Source: Kribbella flavida DSM 17836 (GTDB taxonomy: Bacteria; Actinomycetota; Actinomycetes; Propionibacteriales; Kribbellaceae). From it: DNA of 64,000 nucleotides. Numbering within the stretch: position 1 is the first letter of the stretch; the number at the start of each line of letters is the position of its first letter. The notes beneath the pieces are model-generated. The model had not been told where the DNA came from and ran no database searches. It saw only the letters and a program-made list of their open reading frames with translations. Positions 52,672 to 61,316 of this stretch are shown here, piece by piece. The stretch spans positions 1,302,001 to 1,366,000 of the forward strand of contig NC_013729.1 in assembly GCF_000024345.1 (NCBI RefSeq), read 5' to 3'. A program made the translations under genes and the position numbers.

Positions 52672-53619
52672 ATGCGCACGGTTGCGGTGCTCGCCTTCGA
52701 CGGGATCAGCCCGTTCCACCTCTCGGTGCCGTGCCTGGTCTTCGGCGACCGGCTGGGGACCGAGCACCTGTACGACGTCCAGGTCTTTGCCGAGCAGGCC
52801 GGACGGCTCGGCACGAACGCCGGCTTCGGCTTGCACGTCGAGCGCGAGCTGGACGTGCTCCGGACCGCGGACCTGGTGATCCTGCCCAGCTGGACGCCCG
52901 GTGTCACCCCGTCGCCTCGGCTGCTCGACGCGATCCGCGCAGCTCACCTGCGGGGAGCGACCGTCGTCGGCCTGTGCCTCGGCTCCTACCTGGTCGCCGC
53001 GAGCGGGATCGCCGCCGGGCGCGAGGTCGTCACCCACTGGTACTGGGCCGAGGACCTGCAGAAGCGGTACGCCGACCTGCGGGTGCGGGCCGACGTGCTC
53101 TGGTCGGACCTGGGGGACGTGGTGACGTCGGCAGGGACCGCCTCGTCGCTCGACTGCTGCCTGCACCTCGTCCGCGCCCACCACGGGGTCGAGGTCGCCG
53201 AGCAGCTGGCCCGGCGGATCGTGGTCGCGCCGCACCGCAGTGGAACGCAGGCCCAGTACATCCCGGTCCCGGTCCCTCCGGAGGAGGCCGACGACGTGAT
53301 CGAGAAGGCGATGGTGTGGGCGCGGGCCCGGCTCGACCGGACCATCTCGCTCGACGAGTGGGCCGCAGCGGTTGCCCTGTCGCGGCGGACGTTCACCCGG
53401 CAGTTCCGCGCCCGGACCGGGGTGAGCGGGCAGGCGTGGTTGCTCCGCCAGCGGCTGGATCGGGCCCGGTCACTGCTGGAGACCACTGACCACCCGGTCG
53501 AGCGGATCGCGACGGCGAGCGGCTTCGGCAGCAGTGCCGCACTACGGCACCACTTCCGGCAGGTCCTGGGCACCACCCCGCAACGCCACCGCCAGGACTT
53601 CACCCGCCTCGCCGGCTAG
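52672..53619 (+). CDS. GlxA-family AraC-type transcriptional regulator
   Basis: 315 residues. A DJ-1/PfpI-like domain (about 1-165) keeps the Cys of its elbow (VGLCLGSYLVAASGI), and the AraC HTH follows (about 215-310; AAVALSRRTFTRQFRARTGVS, VERIATASGFGSSAALRHHF). It is leaderless, with a -10 six bases before the ATG. It is divergent from the MBL-fold gene, a plausible target; the effector is unknown. Confidence 0.92.
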   Translation: MRTVAVLAFDGISPFHLSVPCLVFGDRLGTEHLYDVQVFAEQAGRLGTNAGFGLHVERELDVLRTADLVILPSWTPGVTPSPRLLDAIRAAHLRGATVVGLCLGSYLVAASGIAAGREVVTHWYWAEDLQKRYADLRVRADVLWSDLGDVVTSAGTASSLDCCLHLVRAHHGVEVAEQLARRIVVAPHRSGTQAQYIPVPVPPEEADDVIEKAMVWARARLDRTISLDEWAAAVALSRRTFTRQFRARTGVSGQAWLLRQRLDRARSLLETTDHPVERIATASGFGSSAALRHHFRQVLGTTPQRHRQDFTRLAG

Positions 53620-53625
53620 CCCGGC

Positions 53626-53883
53626 TCAGAACAGGAGCAGCAGGGTGTAGAAGGCCGGGGCGGAGAACATCACCAGCATGATCCAGGCCATCGTGCGGTG
53701 GCCGGGCTTCGTACGGTCGAGCGAGGAGGCGAAGGCCACGACGGCGCCCTCCTCGGTGTGCCGGCTCAGGCCCATCCGTTTCGCCGCTTCCGGGCGGCCG
53801 TCCGGGCGCTCGTCGGCCAGCGCGTCCGGCGGGATGCCGAACAGTGCAGGCCGGGCCGGTTCCAGATCGTCGCGCTCGGACAT
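53626..53883 (-). CDS. Small C-terminally anchored membrane protein
   Basis: 85 residues from the ATG at 53883, which has GGGAGG upstream. A charged, Pro-rich cytoplasmic part (SERDDLEPARPALFG, KRMGLSRHTEEGAVVAFASSLDRTKPG) leads to one C-terminal hydrophobic helix. No family is recognised. The stop lies close to the end of the convergent GlxA-type gene. Confidence 0.6.
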   Translation of the reverse strand: MSERDDLEPARPALFGIPPDALADERPDGRPEAAKRMGLSRHTEEGAVVAFASSLDRTKPGHRTMAWIMLVMFSAPAFYTLLLLF

Positions 53884-54035
53884 CCGGCCTCCCGCACGGT
53901 AGGTGGAGGCTCGAACCGACCCCGCCCCGGAGTCCGGGCTCGAGCACCTGCACCCATGGTCGCACCCCACGCCCAACCCAGCCGCCCGAAATCACCAACT
54001 GGTGGCGGGGATCTCGCTGGGTAGCCGCGCGGGCA

Positions 54036-54965
54036 CTAGTCGAAGTCGACCACCCAGGCGACCCTCGTCCTCGTGGTGCAGACGCCCAGTAGACCGCAGA
54101 GTGCGCCCGTCTCGCGAGTCGCGGTGCCTCGGCCGACACCCAGCTCGTCCAGTCCGCAGTTGAACAGCGTGCGGGAGCTGTCGGCCTTCAGGCGGTCGAA
54201 CGCTGTCTTGGCCGTCATGCTGTCCCCGCCGGCGGCGGCCTTCGACGAGCCGGTTTCCGCGACGTCGCCGCTGGAGGCCCGACCTTCGGCTTCGCTGCCC
54301 GCGCCGTCGGACAGATCATTGTTGCGGCGTAGCGGGGCGCAGCCGCGTTCCTGGCGAGCGTTGTCGACCAGGTGGAACAACTCCAGTTCCGCAGGGCTCA
54401 TGTTGCCCTCGTCCTCCGGCGGCGGGCTGCTGGTCGTCGTACGCGTCGGGGTCGGCGTCCTCGTCGGCTGCGGGCCGGGGGAGTCCTCGTCCGGGGGCGG
54501 CTGGGGCGGGGTGGTCGCCCCTCCGGTCGGCGGGTCGGTCGGCGTACTGGTGGGCCGGCCCGTCGGCCCGTCCGTCGGCCAGTCCGTGGGGCCGTCCGTC
54601 GGCGCGTCGGTGGGTGCCGTCGTGCCCGGCGTCTGGCCCGGGGTCGGCGTCGTGGTCGGGACCGGCGTCGGGGTCGGCGTCTGGCCGGGCGTCGGCGGGG
54701 TGCTCGGCGTCGCCGTGGTCGGGGCCTCCGTGGTGACGGCCGCCGGGTCGGCCGACGCGGTGATGTAGGTGTCGTCGTCGCGGCTGACGTAGGGGATCGA
54801 CGCGTCGGCCTGGTCGTTCTGCGGTTCGTGCAGCAGGATCCAGGAGATCGGCGTGATCACCAGGACGACGGATGCGATGGCGATCAGCGGTCGGCGGACC
54901 CGCGACGGTTGCGGGGCGGCCCTTCTGCTGCGCCGGCGCCGAGCGGTGGCTCCGGGCTCTGACAT
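54036..54965 (-). CDS. CAP-like protein with a decayed domain
   Basis: 309 residues: basic head, one transmembrane helix (about 25-45), a Thr/Pro repeat linker of more than 100 residues (TPTPTPVPTTTPTPGQTPG and similar), and a C-terminal region aligning with the CAP domains of the next two genes (ELFHLVDNARQERGCAPLRRNNDLSD, LFNCGLDELGVG). The CAP His and Glu ligands are lost (HASDM reads EAEGRA; HT reads ETG), so the metal pocket cannot form. It is either a divergent paralogue or a decaying one. Confidence 0.75.
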   Translation of the reverse strand: MSEPGATARRRRSRRAAPQPSRVRRPLIAIASVVLVITPISWILLHEPQNDQADASIPYVSRDDDTYITASADPAAVTTEAPTTATPSTPPTPGQTPTPTPVPTTTPTPGQTPGTTAPTDAPTDGPTDWPTDGPTGRPTSTPTDPPTGGATTPPQPPPDEDSPGPQPTRTPTPTRTTTSSPPPEDEGNMSPAELELFHLVDNARQERGCAPLRRNNDLSDGAGSEAEGRASSGDVAETGSSKAAAGGDSMTAKTAFDRLKADSSRTLFNCGLDELGVGRGTATRETGALCGLLGVCTTRTRVAWVVDFD

Positions 54966-55166
54966 TTACCTACGTGTTCCCTTCACGGTCGCCCCCCAAG
55001 ACGTGCCTCATTCGTCTCACCGCGGCGCTGGTGAGGTGCGCCCGATGGTCTGCAAGGACGGATCTACCCGTTGTCGTCACCGGTGAACCGGCGGCCGGTT
55101 GTCACCTCACCACCGACTCCGGCGAGCCGGTGGTGGGACCACGACAACATCTTGTGCTGACAAAAC
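54966..55166. other. Intergenic region between the CAP-like genes
   Basis: About 200 bp. A weak hairpin (CACCACCG at 55108-55115 with CGGTGGTG at 55128-55135) lies downstream of the gene at 55167 and may end it. A promoter for the 54036 gene should be near 54966-55010 but I cannot assign it. Confidence 0.4.
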
Positions 55167-56162
55167 TTAGCTGCTGACCCGGCCGAAGTCCTGCACCCAG
55201 CTGCCCGAGCCCCAGTCGGACTTCACCTGGCCGGGATCGAAGCCGATGCCGATCCGGTTGTACTTGCAGTTCAGGATGTTGGCCCGGTGCCCGTCGCTGT
55301 TCATCCAGGCGGCGACCACGCGCTGCGGGGATTCGTAGCCGGCGGCAATGTTCTCGCCCCAGCCGGAACCGCGGAAGCCGGCCGCCTGGATCCGGTCGCC
55401 CGGGCCCTGGCCGTCGGGGTTGGTGTGGTCCAGGTAGTGCCGGCGCACCATGTCGGACGCGTGCCGGCCGGCGGCCTCGACCAGGCTGTCGTCGAGCTGC
55501 AGCGGACGGCAGCCCTGCCTGCGCCGGGCCTGGTTGGTCAGCTCCAGCACCTCGCGCTCCTGCGCGTTGGTCCCGCCACCGCCGGGCGGCGGGTCGTCCG
55601 GCGTCGGCTCGGTGGTCGGCGGCGGCGTGCTCGTGGTGGTGGTCGTGGTCGTGGTGGTCGTCGGCTTCGACGACGCCGGGCGCGGCTTCGGCTTGGCGGT
55701 GCCGCCGGCGATGGTCGGCGGGCCACTCGGCCGCACGGTCACGGTCGTCACCCCACCGGGCAGGGAGGTGATCACCGTCGTCGGCCCACCAGTGACCGGC
55801 GTGCCGGGAGTCGACTCTGCCGTTCCGAGGGTCGGCGTACCGGAGGGCGTGATGGTGGTGGTCATCCCGTTGGGCAGCGTCGCGGTGACGGTGGCCTGCG
55901 GCTTGCCGGTCTTGCCGGGCGCACCGGGAGAGGTGGAGTCGTCGACCGCGGCCGGACCGGAGTTGTCCTCGGCGACGTTCAGCACCTTGGTCGCGTCGTT
56001 GTCCGCGACCGCCGAGCCGTCACGGTTCGTCATCAGCCAGACGACAGGGCCGATGGCCAGCAGCACCGACAACGAGCTGACGACCGGGCCGACCAGACCA
56101 CGGCTGCGTCGGGGCGCCGCTCGTCGGCCGCGGTGCCGCCCAGGGGTAGGCGAGTCCGTCAT
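55167..56162 (-). CDS. Membrane-anchored CAP-domain protein
   Basis: 331 residues: basic head, transmembrane helix (about 27-46), a Ser/Thr/Pro/Gly linker that includes a run of Thr, and a complete CAP (SCP/PR1) domain at 205-331. The CAP motifs are clear: LTNQARRRQGCRPL, the His in RHASDM, HTNPDGQGPGDR, GENIAAGY and HRANILN. The disulfide Cys pair is kept. Bacterial CAP proteins are secreted and bind lipids or small molecules, and some act in cell-wall remodelling; no specific ligand can be named. Confidence 0.9.
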   Translation of the reverse strand: MTDSPTPGRHRGRRAAPRRSRGLVGPVVSSLSVLLAIGPVVWLMTNRDGSAVADNDATKVLNVAEDNSGPAAVDDSTSPGAPGKTGKPQATVTATLPNGMTTTITPSGTPTLGTAESTPGTPVTGGPTTVITSLPGGVTTVTVRPSGPPTIAGGTAKPKPRPASSKPTTTTTTTTTTSTPPPTTEPTPDDPPPGGGGTNAQEREVLELTNQARRRQGCRPLQLDDSLVEAAGRHASDMVRRHYLDHTNPDGQGPGDRIQAAGFRGSGWGENIAAGYESPQRVVAAWMNSDGHRANILNCKYNRIGIGFDPGQVKSDWGSGSWVQDFGRVSS

Positions 56163-56322
56163 GGATGGGCGAATCCTCTTCGTTCGTTCGTACCGGAGTA
56201 CTGCGTGCTTCCCCGCCCGTCCGTACCAGGTCCCCCCTGGTGACCGAACAAGGACCTTAACCGAGGCCGGAGGCCACCGTTACGGGAACGCTCACGGTCT
56301 TAACGCATCCCGAAGATTCGGC

Positions 56323-57195
56323 TCAGCCGCCGAAGTTCTGCACCCAGCTGCCGTTGCCCCAGTCGGGCTTCACCTGGCCGCTGTGATAGCCGATCCCGAT
56401 CATCGTGTAGCTGCAGTTGAGCATGTTCTTGCGGTGCCCGGTGCTCTTCATCCAGCCCTCCACCACGGCTGCCGGGGAGCTGTAGCCGACGGCGATGTTC
56501 TCGGCCATCGCGCCGCCGGTGAAGCCGGCCGCCTTCATCCGGTCGAACGGGCTGCGGCCGTCCAGGCTGGTGTGGTCGAAGTAGTGCCGGTCGACCATGT
56601 CCGCGGCGTGCCCCTCGGCCGCGCGGGTGAGGGCGGCATTGCTGCGCAGCGGTCCGCAGCCGGCCTTCTGGCGTTCGGCGTTGGTGAGGTGCAGGACCTG
56701 GGTCTCCGCGGAACCGCCGCTCGGCGGCGCGGGCTTGGTGGTGGTCGGCCTCGGGGTGCTGGTGCGGGTCGGCTTCGGCGACGGCGTGGGGGTCCGGGTG
56801 CTGCCGCGGCTCGGCGCACTGCTCGACCGGGTCGGCGTCGGGGTCGCGCTGGGCTTGTTCGGGGGCGTCCGGCTCGGCGTCGCCGACGGCGTCCGGGACG
56901 GTGTCAGCGTCGGGGTCGGCGTCGGGGTCGGGGTCACGCTCGGTGTGGCAGTCGGCGTCGGCAACTCGGCCGGCTCGTCCGACGGCGAAGTGGAGCTGGG
57001 CCCGGTGCCGGCCGTCAGCGGTTCGTCCTGGCCGGTCGCGACCGCGTCCTTGCCGTCGCGGGTCAGGTACCAGCCGCCGCCCGCGAGCAGTCCGAGCACC
57101 ACCAGTGCCGCGAGGATCGGGGCGGCCACGCTGCGGCGCTTCGCCCGCCGCCGACCGCCGTGGCCCGGGAATTCGTCGTACTGGGAGGAAGGCAC
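56323..57195 (-). CDS. Membrane-anchored CAP-domain protein
   Basis: 290 residues: basic head, transmembrane helix (about 25-45), a Thr/Pro/Ser linker (PTPTATPSVTPTPTPTPTLT-like repeats) and a complete CAP domain at about 163-290 (HLTNAERQKAGCGPL, EGHAADMV, HTSLDGRSPFDR, AENIAVGY, HRKNMLN). The GTG at 57195 follows a -10 by seven bases. It resembles the CAP gene at 55167 closely, so the pair arose by duplication. Confidence 0.9.
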   Translation of the reverse strand: MPSSQYDEFPGHGGRRRAKRRSVAAPILAALVVLGLLAGGGWYLTRDGKDAVATGQDEPLTAGTGPSSTSPSDEPAELPTPTATPSVTPTPTPTPTLTPSRTPSATPSRTPPNKPSATPTPTRSSSAPSRGSTRTPTPSPKPTRTSTPRPTTTKPAPPSGGSAETQVLHLTNAERQKAGCGPLRSNAALTRAAEGHAADMVDRHYFDHTSLDGRSPFDRMKAAGFTGGAMAENIAVGYSSPAAVVEGWMKSTGHRKNMLNCSYTMIGIGYHSGQVKPDWGNGSWVQNFGG

Positions 57196-57202
57196 GGACC
57201 GG

Positions 57203-57208
57203 ACCGTA
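57203..57208 (-). promoter_or_regulatory. -10 element of a leaderless promoter
   Basis: TACGGT on the minus strand, seven bases before the GTG at 57195. Confidence 0.5.
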
Positions 57209-57337
57209 GCGGATCGACTCCGGCCGAACGACCCCTCGGCCCGCCCCGCAACCCCGCATTGACAAACCTTTGACGTACTACCGTTCGCAGCCGGCCGCGA
57301 ATCTTCGCGGCCGGCGGTGGAACAGGGGAGGACCCTC

Positions 57338-58246
57338 ATGCAGGTGGTTGTCGGCGCCGGACCGGTTGGTACCACGGTCGCGCGTCTGCTCGCGGAACGC
57401 GGCGAAGACGTCAAGCTGGTCACCCGCAGCGGCGGCGGACCCGAACATCCAGCCATCACCAAGGTGGCCGCGGACGCCACCGATCCGGCGGCACTGAGCG
57501 CGATCGCGAGCGGCGCGAGCAGCTTGCTGAGTTGTGGCGGTCCGCCCTACCCGCGCTGGGCGGCCGAGTGGCCTCCGCTCGGCGCCTCGCTGATCGCGGC
57601 CGCCGAGAAGACCGGCGCCGTCCTGGTCAGCACCGGCAACCTCTACCCGTACGGCGAACCGTCCGGGCCGATCCGCGAGCAGGACCCGGAGCGGCCGAAC
57701 TCGGTGAAGGGTGCCGTGCGCGCCAAGCTGTGGGCCGACGCCCTCGCGGCGCACCAGGCCGGGCGGATCCGGACCGCCGAGGTCCGGGGATCGGACTACC
57801 TGGGCGCCGGTGCGGCGTCGTTCTTCACGATCGGCGTGCTGCCCGGGGTGCTGAAGGGCAAGAAGGTCGCGGTCCCGGCGGACCTGGACGCACCGCACAG
57901 CTGGACCGCGGTCCAGGACGTCGCGCGCACGCTGGTGGCGGTCGCGGGCGACGAGGCGGCGTGGGGGAGGACCTGGCTGGTGCCGACCCCGCCGCCGGTG
58001 TCACTGCGGGACTTGGCCGCCCGGGCCGCCGAGCTGGCCGGCGCGCCGCCGGCCCGGCTGACGACGATGCCGCCCGCGGTGCTGTGGATCGGCGGGCTGT
58101 TCGACCAGCAGGCCAAGGAGATCCGCGAACTCCAGTACCAGGTCCGCCGGCCGTTCGTGATCGACTCCGGGCAGGCCGAGCGTGCCTTCGGCCTGCGGCC
58201 GACGCCGACCGACGACGCGCTGCGGGACACCGTCAACGCCGTCTGA
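57338..58246 (+). CDS. NAD-dependent epimerase/dehydratase-like protein
   Basis: 302 residues. The dinucleotide motif GAGPVGTTVARLL opens an extended SDR/NmrA-like fold; STGNLYPYGEPSGPIREQDPE is the middle signature. The classical YxxxK is not visible, so it could act in binding rather than catalysis. GGGGAGGA precedes the ATG. A hairpin at 58250-58287 ends the gene. Confidence 0.8.
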   Translation: MQVVVGAGPVGTTVARLLAERGEDVKLVTRSGGGPEHPAITKVAADATDPAALSAIASGASSLLSCGGPPYPRWAAEWPPLGASLIAAAEKTGAVLVSTGNLYPYGEPSGPIREQDPERPNSVKGAVRAKLWADALAAHQAGRIRTAEVRGSDYLGAGAASFFTIGVLPGVLKGKKVAVPADLDAPHSWTAVQDVARTLVAVAGDEAAWGRTWLVPTPPPVSLRDLAARAAELAGAPPARLTTMPPAVLWIGGLFDQQAKEIRELQYQVRRPFVIDSGQAERAFGLRPTPTDDALRDTVNAV

Positions 58247-58249
58247 CCC

Positions 58250-58287
58250 CGGACCTGGCGACTGCCCGCGGGAAGTCGCCAGGTCCG
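58250..58287. terminator. Bidirectional terminator
   Basis: A perfect 14-bp stem (58250-58263 with 58274-58287, CGGACCTGGCG start) and 10-nt loop between the epimerase-like gene and the convergent GNAT gene. Confidence 0.82.
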
Positions 58288-58290
58288 CGG

Positions 58291-58950
58291 TCAGCAGCGG
58301 GCGATGACGATGTCGGCGACGACCTTCCAGCCGAGGCTGCGGTAGAGCCGCAGGCCGTCGATCGACGCGATCAGGATTCCGCGTTTGGCGCCGTGCGCAG
58401 CGGCCGTCTCCACCAGGGACGCCATCACCGCGCTGCCCAGACCGCGCCGCCGGTGTGCCGGGTCGGTCTCGATCCGGTCCGCGACGGCGTCCTCGCCGAC
58501 CACCGCCATCCGGCCGCTCGACACCACGCCGCCGTGCAGCGTGGCCCGGGTGACGATCAGGTCCGACTCCAGCTCGGTGTGCAACGCGTACCGGTCGTTG
58601 AGCTGCAGGGCCGGCTGCTCGGACAGCTGGATCGTCATCAGCCAGTCCTGCTCGCGCTGGACCTCCAGGCCGAGGTCCTCGAGCTGCTCGGTCCGGGCCT
58701 CCCGGTCGTCGGTGGCCAGCGTGATCCAGCCGGCGCCCCGGCCACCCCCGGCCGCCTGGGCCAGCTCGGCGGCGCGTTCGACGCGTTCGGGTTTGTCGTC
58801 CGCGTCCAGCACGACGTACTCCATGGCGCGGTTGTCCTCGCCCGCGCGCACGGTCAGGATGCCGTCGTTGTCGTCCTCCACCGTCGTCCAGCCCCGGGAA
58901 ACCGACCATCCCGCCTGCCACCGGCGGACGAGCTCCTCACGATCTCTCAC
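58291..58950 (-). CDS. GNAT-family N-acetyltransferase
   Basis: 219 residues from a GTG at 58950 (VRDREELVRRW). The acetyl-CoA loop is visible in HRRRGLGSAVMASLV, after ETDPA. The N-terminal half (about 1-110) is a less typical pre-domain. The substrate is unknown. The start codon choice is uncertain; ATGs upstream add about ten residues. Confidence 0.8.
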   Translation of the reverse strand: MRDREELVRRWQAGWSVSRGWTTVEDDNDGILTVRAGEDNRAMEYVVLDADDKPERVERAAELAQAAGGGRGAGWITLATDDREARTEQLEDLGLEVQREQDWLMTIQLSEQPALQLNDRYALHTELESDLIVTRATLHGGVVSSGRMAVVGEDAVADRIETDPAHRRRGLGSAVMASLVETAAAHGAKRGILIASIDGLRLYRSLGWKVVADIVIARC

Positions 58951-59019
58951 CCGTCGATTCAAGCAGCCGAAAGCCCGCACGGCGAGAGGAAGTGGTGTCG
59001 CCTGGTGAACATTGCTGGT

Positions 59020-60171
59020 TCATTCTGTGGAACGCGGCCCGCTTTCGCCGCGGGAGTCGGTGCTCAGCAGGTCGAAGCAGAGCAGGTCGTCGAAGCTGCC
59101 GTCGCGCCGCGGACTGGCCGCCCGCGCCGTCCCGGTCAGGGTGAAACCGTTGGCTTCGGCCACGTACGCGGACGCCTTGTTGCCGATGGCGGCGTACAGG
59201 ACCAGCCGGCGGCGCCCCAGACCGCCCTGCTCGATCGGGGTGAACGCGTGCCGGGCCGCGAGCCGCACCGCCTCCGTCATCACACCGCGACCGCGTGCCT
59301 GCGGGTGCAACCAGTAGCCGACCTCGCCCATGGTCGCGTCGATCCGGTTCCGCAGGTCGAAGACGCTGACGTTGCCGAGCAGCAGGTCGGAGCCGGGCTC
59401 GGTGATCGCCCAGGAGACGCCCTCACCCGAGGCCGAGTTCTCCAGCCGGCCTTCGATGAACGCTTCGGCCTCCTGGCGCCCGTACGGCGACGGCATCCCC
59501 GCCAGCCAGTGCTGCGTGCGCTCGTCGGTGCAGGCCTCGACCACCCGGTCGGCGTCGTCGGGGCGAAGCGCGCGCAGCCTGAGGTTGTCGCCCTCCACCA
59601 CCGGCACGTCCCACCAGTGCCCCTGCGGCTCGAGCTCCTCGTCGCGGCCGATCGACGCGACCCACTCGTCCCGGCGGACCCCGCGCTGCAGGCCACCGCC
59701 GGCGACCGTCACCAGGTGCCGGAACCCGGCCTTCCAAGCGACCCGGCGGGAGCCCCAGTTGCCGACGTACGCGCGCCACACCACGCGGTTCCAGCCGAGC
59801 ACGTCGAACGCGTGCCGGACCACCAGCTTCACCGCGCGCGTCATCACCCCGTGCCCGCGGGCCCACGGCGCCACCGCGAAGCCGATCTCGCCCTGGCCGC
59901 CCTGGGTGTCGCGCAGGTCGATGGTGCCGGCGTAGCGGCCGTCGTACTCGATCGCCCAGGCGAAGCTGCCGTCGTTGCGCCAGCCGGCCGGGATCACCTC
60001 GGTCAGGTAGCTGACCGCGTGCTCGCGCAGGTACGGCACCGGAATCGTCGTCCACTGCTGCATCTGCGGGTCCTGGCACGCCTCGTACGCCGGTTCGACG
60101 TCGGCCGTCGTGTGCGCGCGCAGGGTGATCGATCCGTCGGTCAGCACCGGGACGTCCTCGGGGAATCGCAT
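59020..60171 (-). CDS. Tandem GNAT-domain N-acetyltransferase
   Basis: 383 residues: two GNAT domains of the RimJ/RimL type fused head to tail. Domain 1 (about 10-190) has AWAIEYDGRYAGTIDLRD and APWARGHGVMTRAV; domain 2 (about 210-375) has LHPQARGRGVMTEAVRLA. The second motif of each, with the N-G-D/A pattern, fits ribosomal-protein or amino-acid acetyltransferases. Substrates are unknown. The ATG at 60171 is the better start. Confidence 0.85.
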   Translation of the reverse strand: MRFPEDVPVLTDGSITLRAHTTADVEPAYEACQDPQMQQWTTIPVPYLREHAVSYLTEVIPAGWRNDGSFAWAIEYDGRYAGTIDLRDTQGGQGEIGFAVAPWARGHGVMTRAVKLVVRHAFDVLGWNRVVWRAYVGNWGSRRVAWKAGFRHLVTVAGGGLQRGVRRDEWVASIGRDEELEPQGHWWDVPVVEGDNLRLRALRPDDADRVVEACTDERTQHWLAGMPSPYGRQEAEAFIEGRLENSASGEGVSWAITEPGSDLLLGNVSVFDLRNRIDATMGEVGYWLHPQARGRGVMTEAVRLAARHAFTPIEQGGLGRRRLVLYAAIGNKASAYVAEANGFTLTGTARAASPRRDGSFDDLLCFDLLSTDSRGESGPRSTE

Positions 60172-60272
60172 GCCGCCAGCGTGACGGTCCCGGCCGCCCG
60201 GCGGCAACGTCATTTCGTGGCCGCGGGCCAGCGCTGCTCCGGATTCCGACTGCTTTCCCCCGCCGCACGCTC

Positions 60273-60278
60273 TAGGCT
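60273..60278 (+). promoter_or_regulatory. -10 element of a leaderless promoter (DeoR gene)
   Basis: TAGGCT ends six bases before the GTG at 60285. Confidence 0.5.
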
Positions 60279-60284
60279 GTCGGT

Positions 60285-61100
60285 GTGAACGCTGCCGGAA
60301 CCGCCGAACCCCGTGGCCGGGGTGGTCAGCTGGCTGCCCAGCGGCAGGCCACGATCGTTGCCGAGGTCAACAGCCGCGGCGCGGTCACGGTCGCCGAGCT
60401 GGTCGACCGGTTCGGCGTCTCGGACATGACGATCCGCCGCGACCTGGACGCGCTGGACTCCAGCGGCCTGCTGCACAAGGTGCACGGCGGCGCCACCTCG
60501 GTCGGCCTGCGCAGCGCGCACGAGCCGGGCTTCGACGCCAAGCTGACCCAGGAGTCCGCCGCCAAGCAGGCGATCGCCGCCGAGGCCGCCCGCCGGGTCC
60601 AGCCGGACAGCGCGATCGGCATCGGCGCCGGCACCACGACGTACGCGCTGGCCCGGCAGTTGCTCCGGGTGGAGAACCTGACCGTGGTGACGAACTCGGC
60701 CCGGATCGCCGACGTGTTCCACAGCAACGGCCGCTCGGACCGGACCGTCGTACTGATCGGCGGCATCCGGACGCCGTCCGACGCACTGGTCGGCCCGATC
60801 GCCACCGCCGCCTTGCAGTCGCTGCACCTGGACATGCTGTTCCTCGGCGCGCACGGCGTCGACGCCGAGCACGGCCTCAGCACGCCGAACCTGATGGAGG
60901 CCGAGACCAACCGCTCGTTCATCGCGGCCAGCCGCGAGGTGGTGCTGGTCGCCGACCACACCAAGTGGGGCACGGTCGGCCTGAGCACGTTCGCGACCTG
61001 GAACGACCTCGACGTCGTCGTCACCGACGCCGGTCTCGCCCCGGCGGCGCGCAAGGCGATGCGCGACACCGGCTGCGAGCTAGTGCTCGCCACCACCTGA
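60285..61100 (+). CDS. DeoR-family regulator, probably of the gal genes
   Basis: 271 residues. The DeoR HTH (about 20-75) has VTVAELVDRFGVSDMTIRRDLDAL and the C-terminal sugar-phosphate-binding domain (about 80-260) starts IGIGAGTTTYALARQL. It is leaderless from a GTG. It faces the galT-galK operon across the 63-bp repeat block, and in actinobacteria such regulators often control gal genes; that link is inference. Confidence 0.9.
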   Translation: MNAAGTAEPRGRGGQLAAQRQATIVAEVNSRGAVTVAELVDRFGVSDMTIRRDLDALDSSGLLHKVHGGATSVGLRSAHEPGFDAKLTQESAAKQAIAAEAARRVQPDSAIGIGAGTTTYALARQLLRVENLTVVTNSARIADVFHSNGRSDRTVVLIGGIRTPSDALVGPIATAALQSLHLDMLFLGAHGVDAEHGLSTPNLMEAETNRSFIAASREVVLVADHTKWGTVGLSTFATWNDLDVVVTDAGLAPAARKAMRDTGCELVLATT

Positions 61101-61148
61101 CCCCCGCTCCGCGACCCCCGACCCTGCGGCCGGACCCAGCACTCTGAT

Positions 61149-61289
61149 GGGTTAACCCAGCAGATGCAGGGTTGACCCCTCAGAATTTGCTGGGCCAACC
61201 CTGCGCTTGAGGGGTTAACCCAGCAGATGCAGGGTTGGCCAGTCAGAATTTGCTGGGCCAACCCTGCACCTGGTGGGTTGACCCAGCAG
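61149..61289. repeat. 63-bp tandem repeat of alternating dyads
   Basis: Two full 63-bp units (61149-61211 and 61212-61274) and the start of a third (61275-61289) fill the gap between the convergent DeoR and galK genes. Each unit has GGGTT(A/G)(A/G)CCCAGCA on the plus strand and GGGTTGGCCCAGCA on the minus strand, so the motif alternates orientation. Unit 2 also forms a perfect 12-bp hairpin (61229-61240 with 61256-61267). It could act as a terminator or a protein-binding array. Confidence 0.8.
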
Positions 61290-61316
61290 AGTGTGCGGTT
61301 CGGTGCGTGGGGAGGG

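Noticed and set aside
61149..61289. CRISPR array
   Set aside because: The 63-bp units are contiguous with no unique spacers, the motif alternates strand, and no cas genes are near.
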